A DNA stretch of 41,743 nt from JAUNQW01 sp043424615 (GTDB lineage Bacteria; Bacillota; Bacilli; Lactobacillales; Carnobacteriaceae_A). The notes under the pieces are model-generated. The model was not told the DNA's origin and searched no databases. It saw only the letters and a program-made list of their open reading frames with translations. Position 1 is the stretch's first letter. Each line of letters starts with the position of its first letter. The position numbers and the translations under genes are program-made. The stretch lies in the NCBI GenBank assembly GCA_043424615.1, contig JBHWOX010000056.1:1-41743 (forward strand), written 5' to 3'. Shown piece by piece: positions 32,991-40,385 of the stretch.

Positions 32991-34001
32991 TTAGTCATCA
33001 TCATCGTCGTCATCGTAATAACGTGGAGGAGCTGGTGCGGTGTATTGAGGGCGACTAGGGGCTTTTCGACTTGGCGCTGGTCGACTTGGAGCTGGTCGGC
33101 TAGGCGCTGGAGCCTGATACTGACGACCGGCTGATGGATTCGACTGAGGTGGAGTAGCTTTAGGGTTGGATGAATGGCTTGGCTGAGCCTTAGAAGAGTT
33201 TTGTTTTTCTGGCGATGAAGATTTGCTATCTTCTTTTGATGCAGAACCATCTTTCTTCTGGCTATCATCTGTATCGCTATCACTCTTATCTTTATCATCA
33301 TCCTGGTCATCTGCTTTTTTATTTTCAGATTTGACTATATCACCGCTGACCGCATTGATATCATATTTATATTGTTTGCCATTGGCTTCAAACTCTAAAT
33401 GATAAACTAAATCTTCTTTCTTGGTTTTTTCATTGATATCAAACTTTTGTTTGTTTTCTTTAAACGTGGCATCTTCTTCTTTGACTTTCGCATGATCTAA
33501 AGCTATTTTTTTAGCTTCATCCAAAGCAATGATATCTTCTTCAGTCAAAGGCTCTTCTAAATCTAATTCACCCAAAGCTTCTTCAAGCGTCACCGTCATC
33601 TCTTCTAAAAAATTATCATAGGGAATGACTGATCCCGCTTCGACTTCTAAATTAATGTCGCGGATTTCATCTTTTTCTTCATCAATAAAATAACCCTTAT
33701 CGTGAATAATGGGAACAAGTTGGCTTAAGATCTGATCAGTTTTTTGTCCTGAAATATCTTTCATTTCATTGACTACATCCACTCCAGCTTCATTCAAACC
33801 AAAAATATCGGCCACCTGAGCCTCTTCATCATATTCAATCGTAACTTTAGGATTTATGCTGAGAGTTAAATACCCCCGGTCAGCCGCTGGTGAAGCAATA
33901 CGTTCTTCAATCGATAATTGTTCTGATGCTTGTCTCTGACAAGCGCCTAAAACTAAGACAAATAAGCAAGCAAAAAGAATCCATCCTATCTTCTTTTTCA
34001 T
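32991..34001 (-). CDS. RsgI-like lipoprotein with PepSY-like segment and poly-Asp tail
   Basis: A 336-aa predicted lipoprotein (lipobox LGAC, Cys21). Residues 42-150 resemble the extracytoplasmic domain of RsgI, including LTLSINPKVTIEYDEE with N50-P51. Next is a PepSY-like stretch (YHLEFEANGKQYKYDINAVSGDIV), a charged Asp/Ser/Lys linker and Pro-rich repeats of APSRP type. The chain ends in seven Asp. It lacks the cytoplasmic SigI-binding domain, so it cannot act alone as an anti-sigma factor. It is 25 bases after rsgI with its own GGGAGG site. I infer a companion or decoy sensor of the SigI system. Confidence 0.72.
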   Translation of the reverse strand: MKKKIGWILFACLFVLVLGACQRQASEQLSIEERIASPAADRGYLTLSINPKVTIEYDEEAQVADIFGLNEAGVDVVNEMKDISGQKTDQILSQLVPIIHDKGYFIDEEKDEIRDINLEVEAGSVIPYDNFLEEMTVTLEEALGELDLEEPLTEEDIIALDEAKKIALDHAKVKEEDATFKENKQKFDINEKTKKEDLVYHLEFEANGKQYKYDINAVSGDIVKSENKKADDQDDDKDKSDSDTDDSQKKDGSASKEDSKSSSPEKQNSSKAQPSHSSNPKATPPQSNPSAGRQYQAPAPSRPAPSRPAPSRKAPSRPQYTAPAPPRYYDDDDDDD

Positions 34002-34026
34002 TTTTTTCCTCCCTATACTTTTTTAA

Positions 34027-34935
34027 TTAGTCGTCATCATCGTCATCATCATCATAATCATCATCGTAATCGTCATCATCATCGTCATATTCATAACGAG
34101 GGACTGGGGCCGGTCGAGGCGCTGGAGCCCGCGTTTGTGGGGCTTGAGTGCGAGGCGCTTGAGTCGCTGGAGCTTTACTCTGTCCAGCCGTCTGCTGATC
34201 ATCATCGTCGTCGTCATCATCATCTTTTGGTGCTTGAGAACGTGCTTTTTCTTTATCTTGCTTATCTTTTTTATTCTCTTCTTGCTGTTTCTTTTCTTTT
34301 TCTTCCTTGGTCATAATTTCAATCGTGACCGATAAGCGCCCATCCAAATGTTCACGTATGGTTCGTCTAAATTCAACTCCATACTTTTCAAACATCTTTT
34401 GATCCGGGGTGTCAATGATAATATTGACCACATCTCCTTCTTCCAAGAAGCCCATCTCAATCGCACGGTCAATCAAATCATTGGTGACCACTGTTTTGTC
34501 CTTATTTTCAAGCTGGTAGTCTTTAATTAAAGCTTGGCCATCAGCATTTTCTCCCTCTAAATCGATTACATTTCCCTTACGATTAAGTTCCATCCGGACT
34601 TCGGGGTTAATGGCCAAGTAAACGGAGGAGAAGGCGACCGTATTATTTTGATAAGAGCGATATCCGAAGAAGATAAGGAATAAAGCCGCTGCTGCAACAA
34701 TCAAGCCCGCAAACCAATGGGTGTTAAAAGCTGAGCCTTTGTTTTTATTTTTATTTTTCTTACGGTGGACAGGCTGGCTGGTCTCGTATTCAACCGCTTG
34801 GTATTGGTTCATGAGGACAGGATCTGTCACTGTCTGTCCAAGCTCATAATTTAAGTTGGCTGCAATTAAAAAACGTCCTTCTTCATCCAAAACGACCGCA
34901 TAGGATCGATGGACTTCCATGACTAGGTATTTCAT
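34027..34935 (-). CDS. rsgI: Anti-sigma-I factor RsgI-like membrane protein
   Basis: Membrane anti-sigma factor holding SigI; 302 aa. The N-terminal cytoplasmic domain (1-50: MKYLVMEVHRSYAVVLDEEG...) matches the RsgI N-terminal type. A basic patch KKNKNKNK precedes a single transmembrane helix (about 74-92). The external domain (about 98-205) contains YLAINPEVRMEL (N110-P111), where an autocleavage site has been reported for RsgI proteins. The rest is a Lys/Glu coiled linker, an Asp run, Ala/Pro-rich sequence and a C-terminal tail almost entirely Asp and Tyr. No carbohydrate-binding module is present. Its ATG overlaps the sigI stop by one base, so the pair is coupled. Confidence 0.85.
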   Translation of the reverse strand: MKYLVMEVHRSYAVVLDEEGRFLIAANLNYELGQTVTDPVLMNQYQAVEYETSQPVHRKKNKNKNKGSAFNTHWFAGLIVAAAALFLIFFGYRSYQNNTVAFSSVYLAINPEVRMELNRKGNVIDLEGENADGQALIKDYQLENKDKTVVTNDLIDRAIEMGFLEEGDVVNIIIDTPDQKMFEKYGVEFRRTIREHLDGRLSVTIEIMTKEEKEKKQQEENKKDKQDKEKARSQAPKDDDDDDDDDQQTAGQSKAPATQAPRTQAPQTRAPAPRPAPVPRYEYDDDDDDYDDDYDDDDDDDD

Positions 34936-35666
34936 TAGTTGGTCCCCCCTCTCTGCATTTCATATAAATGGCCCCTGATAATTTCATAGCCATTAGAATA
35001 AATCAATAATAAGGCAATCACATATTTCCGATGCCTTTCCAAGGTTTTTTTAGCTACCCCCGTTTGTTCAATAATTTTCTTTAAAGGTAAACGCTTGGTT
35101 CTTAATAAATCATCGATAATCGATGGGTCTTTTTTAGCCGCTTGAATCGCTTGCTGGCAGGCTTCAATCGTCCGCTCTTGTTTGGGACAATTTTCAGCTA
35201 CATCCGTAATACTGACATCATATTCAGCCATTTGCTTGCTGAGTTCTTCAATTTCAGCCTGGGTCGCCGCTAAGTTAGTGTATTCCGCTTCCACATCAGA
35301 ATCATCTTCTAATTGATCAGCAATGGTGGTTTCACCCTCATCATCGCTATAGACAGACGATTCAATGGATATGACATCTTGGTGTTTTTTATTCGACCGC
35401 CAATGGTCAATTAAACGATTCCGAATTAAGGTTGAAGCCAAGGGTAAAAAAGCCCCCTTTTCTCGGTCATAATTCTGAATGGCTTCATGAAAAGCAATCA
35501 TCGCAACACTTAATTCTTCATCTCGGCCCTCTTGTGGAGGCCGTTTAATGAATTTAGATGTTTCAGATTTTATAAATGGCATATACTGTCCAATTAAATC
35601 ATCGGCTCCTTGCATGCTATATTTGGCCTCATAAACCAATTGGACTATCTCATGTTCTTGACTCAT
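34935..35666 (-). CDS. sigI: RNA polymerase sigma factor SigI
   Basis: Sigma-70-family factor, 243 aa, of the SigI type: IGQYMPFIKSETSKFIKRP, RDEELSVAMIAFHEAIQNYDREKGAFLPLASTLIRNRLIDHWR (region 2), then a C-terminal helical domain with a KKTLERHRKYVIALLLI end. SigI factors control heat and cell-wall genes in Bacillus and polysaccharide genes in cellulolytic Clostridia. First gene of a three-gene operon with its anti-sigma factor. The ATG at 35666 follows CAGGAGGC. The target genes cannot be told from this window. Confidence 0.9.
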   Translation of the reverse strand: MSQEHEIVQLVYEAKYSMQGADDLIGQYMPFIKSETSKFIKRPPQEGRDEELSVAMIAFHEAIQNYDREKGAFLPLASTLIRNRLIDHWRSNKKHQDVISIESSVYSDDEGETTIADQLEDDSDVEAEYTNLAATQAEIEELSKQMAEYDVSITDVAENCPKQERTIEACQQAIQAAKKDPSIIDDLLRTKRLPLKKIIEQTGVAKKTLERHRKYVIALLLIYSNGYEIIRGHLYEMQRGGTN

Positions 35667-35689
35667 TCACTTGCCTCCTGTTGATAGTA

Positions 35690-35717
35690 TACGAAGATGA
35701 TACAAAAAAAACGGGGT
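35690..35717 (-). promoter_or_regulatory. Candidate SigI-type promoter for sigI
   Basis: ACCCCG (35712-35717), a run of eight T, and CGTA (35690-35693) 18 bases away. This resembles the CCCC-type -35 and CG-type -10 of SigI promoters and would give auto-regulation. A TATACT overlaps the same place but has no -35. The leader would be very short, which lowers confidence. Confidence 0.35.
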
Positions 35718-35793
35718 AGCTCTGACCTAAAAGATGAGTTACATCCCACCAGCTTTATGTCATCTCTTTCCTATTCCTAATTATAAGGTAAAT

Positions 35794-35832
35794 AAAAATA
35801 AAAAATACCAGAAAGCATTTTAACTTTCCGGT
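35794..35832 (-). terminator. Terminator of the six-gene redox operon
   Basis: ACCGGAAAG / CTTTCTGGT stem with an 8-base loop and ATTTTTTATTTTT on the minus strand, 8 bases past the radical SAM stop. Confidence 0.88.
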
Positions 35833-35839
35833 TGTTTCA

Positions 35840-36751
35840 TTAAATATGTTTCCACTTACCGGCTTCTTTGAGAGCCAGATGCTTGTCATCTTCTTTTTCT
35901 TCAATCAGCTGGTCCAATTTATCCAATAAGAGCTCTTTCTGCTCGGGGAGTTTTCCCTTTATTGCTAAGGCATTGGTCGGGTGTGTCCCATTAAAAATGG
36001 TCGACAAGCTTAAGTGGCTCAACAACAAACGTTCCTCTTGTAAACTCTCCAAGACGGATAGGCGCTTAAACCGTCCTTCCACCACGTCTTTGACTAAATC
36101 GGCCCCTTTAAAAAGAACCATGGTCACCACTGTCAATTCATCGGGATGGACTTGGTTAAGAAAACGTGCCGTATCTAAAGCATGGTCATGACTCCAGCGT
36201 TTGCCACCCAAACCTATCATTATATAGCAGGTATAACGAATGCCCGCTTCTTCTAACTTTTTCAAGGCACGAAGTTGATCTTTGGGTCGAACACCCTTAC
36301 GTTGAAAACGGAGGACCTCGTCGGAGCCTGATTCAATGCCAATGGACAAACGGTCAAGACCTGCCTCTTTTAAGGCTTGCAGGTCTTCCATGCTTTTATC
36401 CAGAACATCCATCGACCGTGCAAATGACGAAATATAGTCCACTTGAGGGAAGTGTTGGTGGATGGTGTGCATGATTTCTAATAAATGATTGGTATCACAG
36501 CACAGGGCATTGCCTTCGAGCAGGGTAAACTTTTTAGGAACAATTAACTGCCCCTGGTAAAATTCAGCCCGGTCTTTGATGTATTGCTTGACCTTTTCAA
36601 TGTCAAAAACTTCAAACTTCAGTAAACCGTTCAAGTCACAAAACTTACACAAATCATAACCACAGCCTGCGGTCACCGGTATATTTTCATTGTACATTTC
36701 AGGCATGGGGGTATAAAAATTTTTGGGATAAAAATCTTCGATCCTTAACAT
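35840..36751 (-). CDS. Radical SAM protein
   Basis: A 303-aa radical SAM enzyme. The cluster motif is C30-x4-C35-x2-C38 (AGCGYDLCKFC), the four-residue spacing seen in the GCSYN-C-FC radical SAM group. Later segments fit the barrel: LLEGNALCCDTNHLLEIM, DRLSIGIESGSDEVL, YTCYIMIGLGG. No extra Cys-rich C-terminal (SPASM) domain is seen. The frame is open 12 codons further up, but AAGGAAGAG 8 bases before the ATG at 36751 sets the start. Last gene of the six-gene operon, 16 bases after the DUF3343 gene. The substrate is unknown. Confidence 0.85.
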   Translation of the reverse strand: MLRIEDFYPKNFYTPMPEMYNENIPVTAGCGYDLCKFCDLNGLLKFEVFDIEKVKQYIKDRAEFYQGQLIVPKKFTLLEGNALCCDTNHLLEIMHTIHQHFPQVDYISSFARSMDVLDKSMEDLQALKEAGLDRLSIGIESGSDEVLRFQRKGVRPKDQLRALKKLEEAGIRYTCYIMIGLGGKRWSHDHALDTARFLNQVHPDELTVVTMVLFKGADLVKDVVEGRFKRLSVLESLQEERLLLSHLSLSTIFNGTHPTNALAIKGKLPEQKELLLDKLDQLIEEKEDDKHLALKEAGKWKHI

Positions 36752-36767
36752 GATATCATCTCTTCCT

Positions 36768-37001
36768 TTAAGAAGAGCTATAGTCATAAAAAGACTTGAT
36801 AGCTATGTCTTTTTCATCAGCAATGGCTTGAATACGGTCTTGGTCTGCGGGATTAAAATATTCCACAGCTACCCCACAAACTTTTTCTATTTCTGGGGGA
36901 GAAAAAGAAATCTTGCACTCAATGCCTGCTTGACTGAGCTCTTTATATAAAGCCGTTCCATTGTTCACATTGTCAAATAACACTAATAAACGCTCGGCCA
37001 T
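36768..37001 (-). CDS. DUF3343 protein (putative Se/S carrier-like)
   Basis: A 77-aa protein with the DUF3343 pattern: LLVLFDNVNNGTALYKELSQAGIECK, then a Pro-Pro and VCGVAVEYF with C42. C29 is the only other Cys. This family is annotated as a putative selenium or sulfur carrier on account of a lone conserved Cys near CG. The role is not proven. Its ATG overlaps the preceding stop by one base (TAATG), so it is coupled to the dehydratase-like gene. I infer that it delivers sulfur or selenium, or acts as a small partner, to the neighbouring Fe-S proteins. Confidence 0.82.
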   Translation of the reverse strand: MAERLLVLFDNVNNGTALYKELSQAGIECKISFSPPEIEKVCGVAVEYFNPADQDRIQAIADEKDIAIKSFYDYSSS

Positions 37002-38278
37002 TAGACGATCATCTCTAAAAAGGCTTGGATCCGAGTGAGCATTTGACCAGAATCGTCATCCCCATAATCCACTTCCAAACTGATATTAGGAATATCTTTA
37101 CTGTTCAGGTGTTTAGAAAGGAAGTAATGTTCTGTATCAAAAATTTGGCAGAATTTTAAGTGAATGTCTAAAACCCCATCGGCATGATAGTCACGGCAGA
37201 GACGCTCAACATCTTCTAAACGACCAGGGTTAGGTGTGAAACAGGCGCAATGGATGCCGTTAAAATATTTTTCAGTGAGATTAGCTAGCATGTCATCGAT
37301 ATTGTCGGCTTCTTCATCGACCAGTCGTTCGTAAGTTCGTGTAGAGCCACAGGTTTCTTCCACGACGACCATGCCTCCAGAGCGTTCAATCATGGAATTA
37401 ATGGCCCAGGATTGCATGCCGGTTGGCGATCCAGTAATCAGCAAGCGAGGAGTATCCTCTGTTACTAAAGAAATTCCCTGATCTACTCTTTCTTGTAGTT
37501 CATCGCATAATTCATGCACCAAGCTAGCAAATTGTTTGGGTGAGACATAAGCGGCACATTGCTGGACAATCAAGCAATCCTTCCCTGATATAGGAATGAT
37601 ATCACCCTTACGAAAGTCCCACATCCGATTAATGGCCCGTTTTTGATCGTTTAAGATTGCTATCGATTCTCTCAAACTATCTTCAGTGACCTCAAGGCCC
37701 GTTACTTCTTCCAATTTCTTAATCATCAAATACAATTCATTTTTAAAATGTTCGAAGTCTTCTTTTTCTTTTCGCTTAGGAAGATAAATGACATGCATGT
37801 CTGCATCTTCTTCCATAATACTCCAGGCTTTGGTTTTAGCATCACAAGAGGTTTCCCCAATAAGAAGATCGGCTGAGGAAGCATAAGGGCAGGAGTGTGT
37901 CATCCGTGCTCCAATCGATGCCCGAACCAACGGACAGGTATTCGGCGGCATAAATTGTTCACCCATTTCAGCAAAAGTGGCATTGGCTGAACACAAGCCT
38001 AAAGGAATGGCTCCTGCTGCATAAATAAGATCATTAGGGATATGGGCACAATAGGTTCCGACCAACTTACCCCCTCTCATCTGATAATCGATAACTTTTT
38101 CAAGCAAGCTTTGTCCATACTCTCCAATGATGGAATCAAAGATGGTCATCATTTCTGGACGATTTTCATCCTCTTGATAATAACAAGCGTATTGGTCAGG
38201 TAGGGGTGTGCTTAAAAATTCGGGGTCTTTGACATCTATTTCCAATTGCGACCAAACATCGCTTTGCGTAATTGTCAT
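37001..38278 (-). CDS. 2-hydroxyacyl-CoA dehydratase / double-cubane cluster family protein
   Basis: A 425-aa protein of the HgdB/FldC/YjiM family, whose members hold Fe-S clusters, including [Fe8S9] double cubanes in the reductase branch. Cysteines in family positions are C77 (VGTYCAHIPNDLIYAAGAIP), C115 (NTCPLVRASIGA), C145 (GETSCDAKTK), C310 (VVEETCGSTR) and C377 (HLKFCQIFDTEHYFL). The N-terminal 40 residues are extra. It needs an ATP-driven electron donor, supplied by the activator gene in the same operon. The start follows AAGGAGAG. No CoA-transferase or acyl-CoA dehydrogenase gene is near, so an amino-acid fermentation pathway is not supported. Small-molecule reduction is more plausible. 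Confidence 0.86.
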   Translation of the reverse strand: MTITQSDVWSQLEIDVKDPEFLSTPLPDQYACYYQEDENRPEMMTIFDSIIGEYGQSLLEKVIDYQMRGGKLVGTYCAHIPNDLIYAAGAIPLGLCSANATFAEMGEQFMPPNTCPLVRASIGARMTHSCPYASSADLLIGETSCDAKTKAWSIMEEDADMHVIYLPKRKEKEDFEHFKNELYLMIKKLEEVTGLEVTEDSLRESIAILNDQKRAINRMWDFRKGDIIPISGKDCLIVQQCAAYVSPKQFASLVHELCDELQERVDQGISLVTEDTPRLLITGSPTGMQSWAINSMIERSGGMVVVEETCGSTRTYERLVDEEADNIDDMLANLTEKYFNGIHCACFTPNPGRLEDVERLCRDYHADGVLDIHLKFCQIFDTEHYFLSKHLNSKDIPNISLEVDYGDDDSGQMLTRIQAFLEMIV

Positions 38279-39091
38279 TTATTTCTCTCCTTCATATTTC
38301 ACATAATGATTAGAAAAACGAATGCAGCGGTTAACATTCACATCAGGTGGACTCAGGCGGGGGGACTTGCTAGCATACTTCTCCTTAATAAAATCAAAGG
38401 ACCGCGAGCAAGTTTCTAAGTGTCTTTCTCCTTCACAATAATCTCCTGCTATCATGACATTATCCTTGAAATGCTGCATAATCCCTGCCAGCTGGCCAAC
38501 TCTCATTTCCTTGATATCTCTCTTAACTATATTGATATCATTCAAGATATCTTCTAGATAGCCTATCCTTTTTTCCAAATCAAAGATAAATTGCTGGTAA
38601 TAAGTCAGTTGATTAATAAAATCAGCCGGTAAATCGGACTGTCTTATTTTTAATATCAAAGAAGAAATGTGAGCAGATTGTTCGGTAATTTTTTCAAATA
38701 AAAGAGGATCAAAATCAGCTTCAAAAAAGTCTTGAAGAAAGTCAATTAGGGCCTGTGGGTCTTGGTAAAGATAAACCGGATCAAAATATTGCTGGATGAC
38801 CGCCTGTCTCAGGGGGCAAAAATCATCAACAATATAAAGAGAAGAAACCGCCATAAAAGGACACTTATCTCGACGATAATATTCTACCGTTGAATTTAAC
38901 ATGGAGCACCAGGTCGACGTTTCTTTCTCGACTACATAATAGTCAATTCCATAAGCCCGAATAGGAAGAATATCAAAGCTGGCAATCACTTCCCAGGGCA
39001 CCTTACCAAAAACAGAAACGACGGGGCGCTGACAAGACTGGTCAATGGCCTCTACAAATGCTTCCCGCCTCAGTAAATCGAGTGCTTCCAT
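38279..39091 (-). CDS. Short 2-hydroxyacyl-CoA dehydratase-like protein
   Basis: A 270-aa protein, much shorter than the usual 380-430. It has a region like the first half of the dehydratase fold: FGKVPWEVIASFDILPIRAYGID, W-C62-S, DKC77-PF and DDFC92-PLRQAVIQ. The rest is helical, with GDYCEGERHLETC near the C-terminus (another pair of Cys). It starts at an ATG overlapping the activator stop by one base and ends flush against the next gene. It probably pairs with the 425-aa protein as a small subunit. Whether it holds a cluster cannot be told. Not clearly truncated, since the frame is intact and the operon is tight. Confidence 0.65.
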   Translation of the reverse strand: MEALDLLRREAFVEAIDQSCQRPVVSVFGKVPWEVIASFDILPIRAYGIDYYVVEKETSTWCSMLNSTVEYYRRDKCPFMAVSSLYIVDDFCPLRQAVIQQYFDPVYLYQDPQALIDFLQDFFEADFDPLLFEKITEQSAHISSLILKIRQSDLPADFINQLTYYQQFIFDLEKRIGYLEDILNDINIVKRDIKEMRVGQLAGIMQHFKDNVMIAGDYCEGERHLETCSRSFDFIKEKYASKSPRLSPPDVNVNRCIRFSNHYVKYEGEK

Positions 39092-39846
39092 TATTTTTTC
39101 GCCCGTGCAGCGCCAATGGCACCTGCAAAACGAGCGTCCTCATGAGAATAAACTTGAGCGTTCAAACGATCAGCCAGCTTATCCATCAAAACTTGATTGT
39201 TACAAAATCCACCGGTGAGGAAATAGTCGCCGGTCGCTTGTTTACGTTTGACCAGACCTGCGACCTTATTGGCAATAGAATTTACCACGGCGGCAGCGAT
39301 ATCAATTTTAGCTGTTCCTTTCCCCATTAAAGAAATAACTTCCGATTCGGAAAAAACAGTACACATGGAATTCAAGGCCAAGTCTTGGTCGCCCACCACT
39401 GAATTGTCGAATAATTCGGAGAGGGTCATGCCTAAGCGGTCGGCCATGACTTCAACAAAGCGACCGGTTCCAGCCGCACACTTATCATTCATTAAAAAAT
39501 CTGACACAATTCCATTTTTCATTAAAATAAATTTCGTATCTTGCCCTCCAATATCAATGATATTTAAGGTGTTACCAAAAAGATATTCCGCTCCTTTGGC
39601 GTGGCAGGTAATCTCCGTCACACTCTTATCAGCATAGGGGACTGATATCCGCCCATAGCCAGTAGCGACCACAAAGCTATCAGACAGATAGCCTTCTTCA
39701 TCCAGCCAGTTTTTAATATTTTCACTGGTTTCTCTCATATTCCAACCAGATGGCATCACTTTTTTCTCTAATATTTTTTCTTTGCTATCATCCATCACAA
39801 TTAATTTGGAAGCTGTTGACCCAATATCAATACCGATATGATACAT
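39091..39846 (-). CDS. ATP-dependent activator of 2-hydroxyacyl-CoA dehydratase (HgdC family)
   Basis: Homodimeric ATPase with one bridging [4Fe-4S] cluster that uses ATP hydrolysis to push a low-potential electron to its partner. 251 aa. Actin-fold ATP motifs are GIDIGSTASK (5-14), NIIDIGGQDTK (95-105), and FLTGG. The cluster cysteines are C123 (NDKCAAGTGRF) and C162 (NSMCTVFSESEVISL). The start follows AAAGGAGGA. It is the second gene of the operon, 12 bases after the MIP18 gene. Reducing partner (ferredoxin or flavodoxin) is not encoded here. Confidence 0.93.
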   Translation of the reverse strand: MYHIGIDIGSTASKLIVMDDSKEKILEKKVMPSGWNMRETSENIKNWLDEEGYLSDSFVVATGYGRISVPYADKSVTEITCHAKGAEYLFGNTLNIIDIGGQDTKFILMKNGIVSDFLMNDKCAAGTGRFVEVMADRLGMTLSELFDNSVVGDQDLALNSMCTVFSESEVISLMGKGTAKIDIAAAVVNSIANKVAGLVKRKQATGDYFLTGGFCNNQVLMDKLADRLNAQVYSHEDARFAGAIGAARAKK

Positions 39847-39858
39847 CTAAATCCTCCT

Positions 39859-40317
39859 TTAAGACTGTGGAGCAAAGCCAAGAGCAATACGGGCCATCCG
39901 ACTCAACCGTTCAGGATGCCATGGAGGATCGAAAGTGAGCTCAATCCCTGTTTCTTTTAAGCCATCGACTCCTTCTAAGGCTCCGTTAACGCGATCAATG
40001 ATTTCATCACTTAAGGGACAAAAGGGAGTCGTTAAAGTCATCCTGACAAAAAGATTACACTCTTCATCGGCTAAGACCTCATAAATTAATCCCAGATTAA
40101 CAATATCAATCCCTAATTCAGGATCCATGACTCCTTTTAAGGCCGCCATGACCTCTTCGTAAAAGTCTGGCTTAATTTCTTTTAATGGAAGAAAATGATC
40201 GGTCTGTTCAAAAGCTGGTGGACGTGATTCAATCTCTTTCTTCCGTAAATCAAGTTCATCTAATAGGGGGGATACCATTTTTTCATACTTATTCGCTTCA
40301 ATTTCTTTATCATCCAT
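39859..40317 (-). CDS. MIP18/DUF59 Fe-S assembly-type protein
   Basis: A 152-aa protein with a helical N-terminal extension (about 50 aa) and a MIP18 domain: ALKGVMDPELGIDIVNLGLIYEV, MTLTTPFCPLSDEI (the conserved Cys) and FDPPWHPERLSRMARIALG. The domain occurs in PaaD, SufT and eukaryotic MIP18, which work in Fe-S cluster insertion. An upstream GTG (40326) is in frame but abuts the ribosome site; GAGGGTGG 5 bases before ATG 40317 is preferred. First gene of the six-gene operon. Its job here is probably cluster maturation for the activator and dehydratase-like proteins. Confidence 0.85.
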   Translation of the reverse strand: MDDKEIEANKYEKMVSPLLDELDLRKKEIESRPPAFEQTDHFLPLKEIKPDFYEEVMAALKGVMDPELGIDIVNLGLIYEVLADEECNLFVRMTLTTPFCPLSDEIIDRVNGALEGVDGLKETGIELTFDPPWHPERLSRMARIALGFAPQS

Positions 40318-40352
40318 CGTAACCACCCTCCATTCTCTTCAAATAATCCATT

Positions 40353-40369
40353 CTACTAACAAATAGTAG
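40353..40369. repeat. Inverted repeat in the operon leader
   Basis: Arms CTACTA / TAGTAG around a 5-base centre, between the promoter and the first gene of the redox operon. Too short to be a terminator; may be a leader hairpin or an operator. Confidence 0.35.
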
Positions 40370-40385
40370 GTTATCCTATACTAGC

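Noticed and set aside
32994..34230. GAT/GAC repeats as a non-coding microsatellite or origin-type AT repeat
   Set aside because: They are in frame and code for Asp tails or runs in two proteins; no DnaA boxes were noticed.
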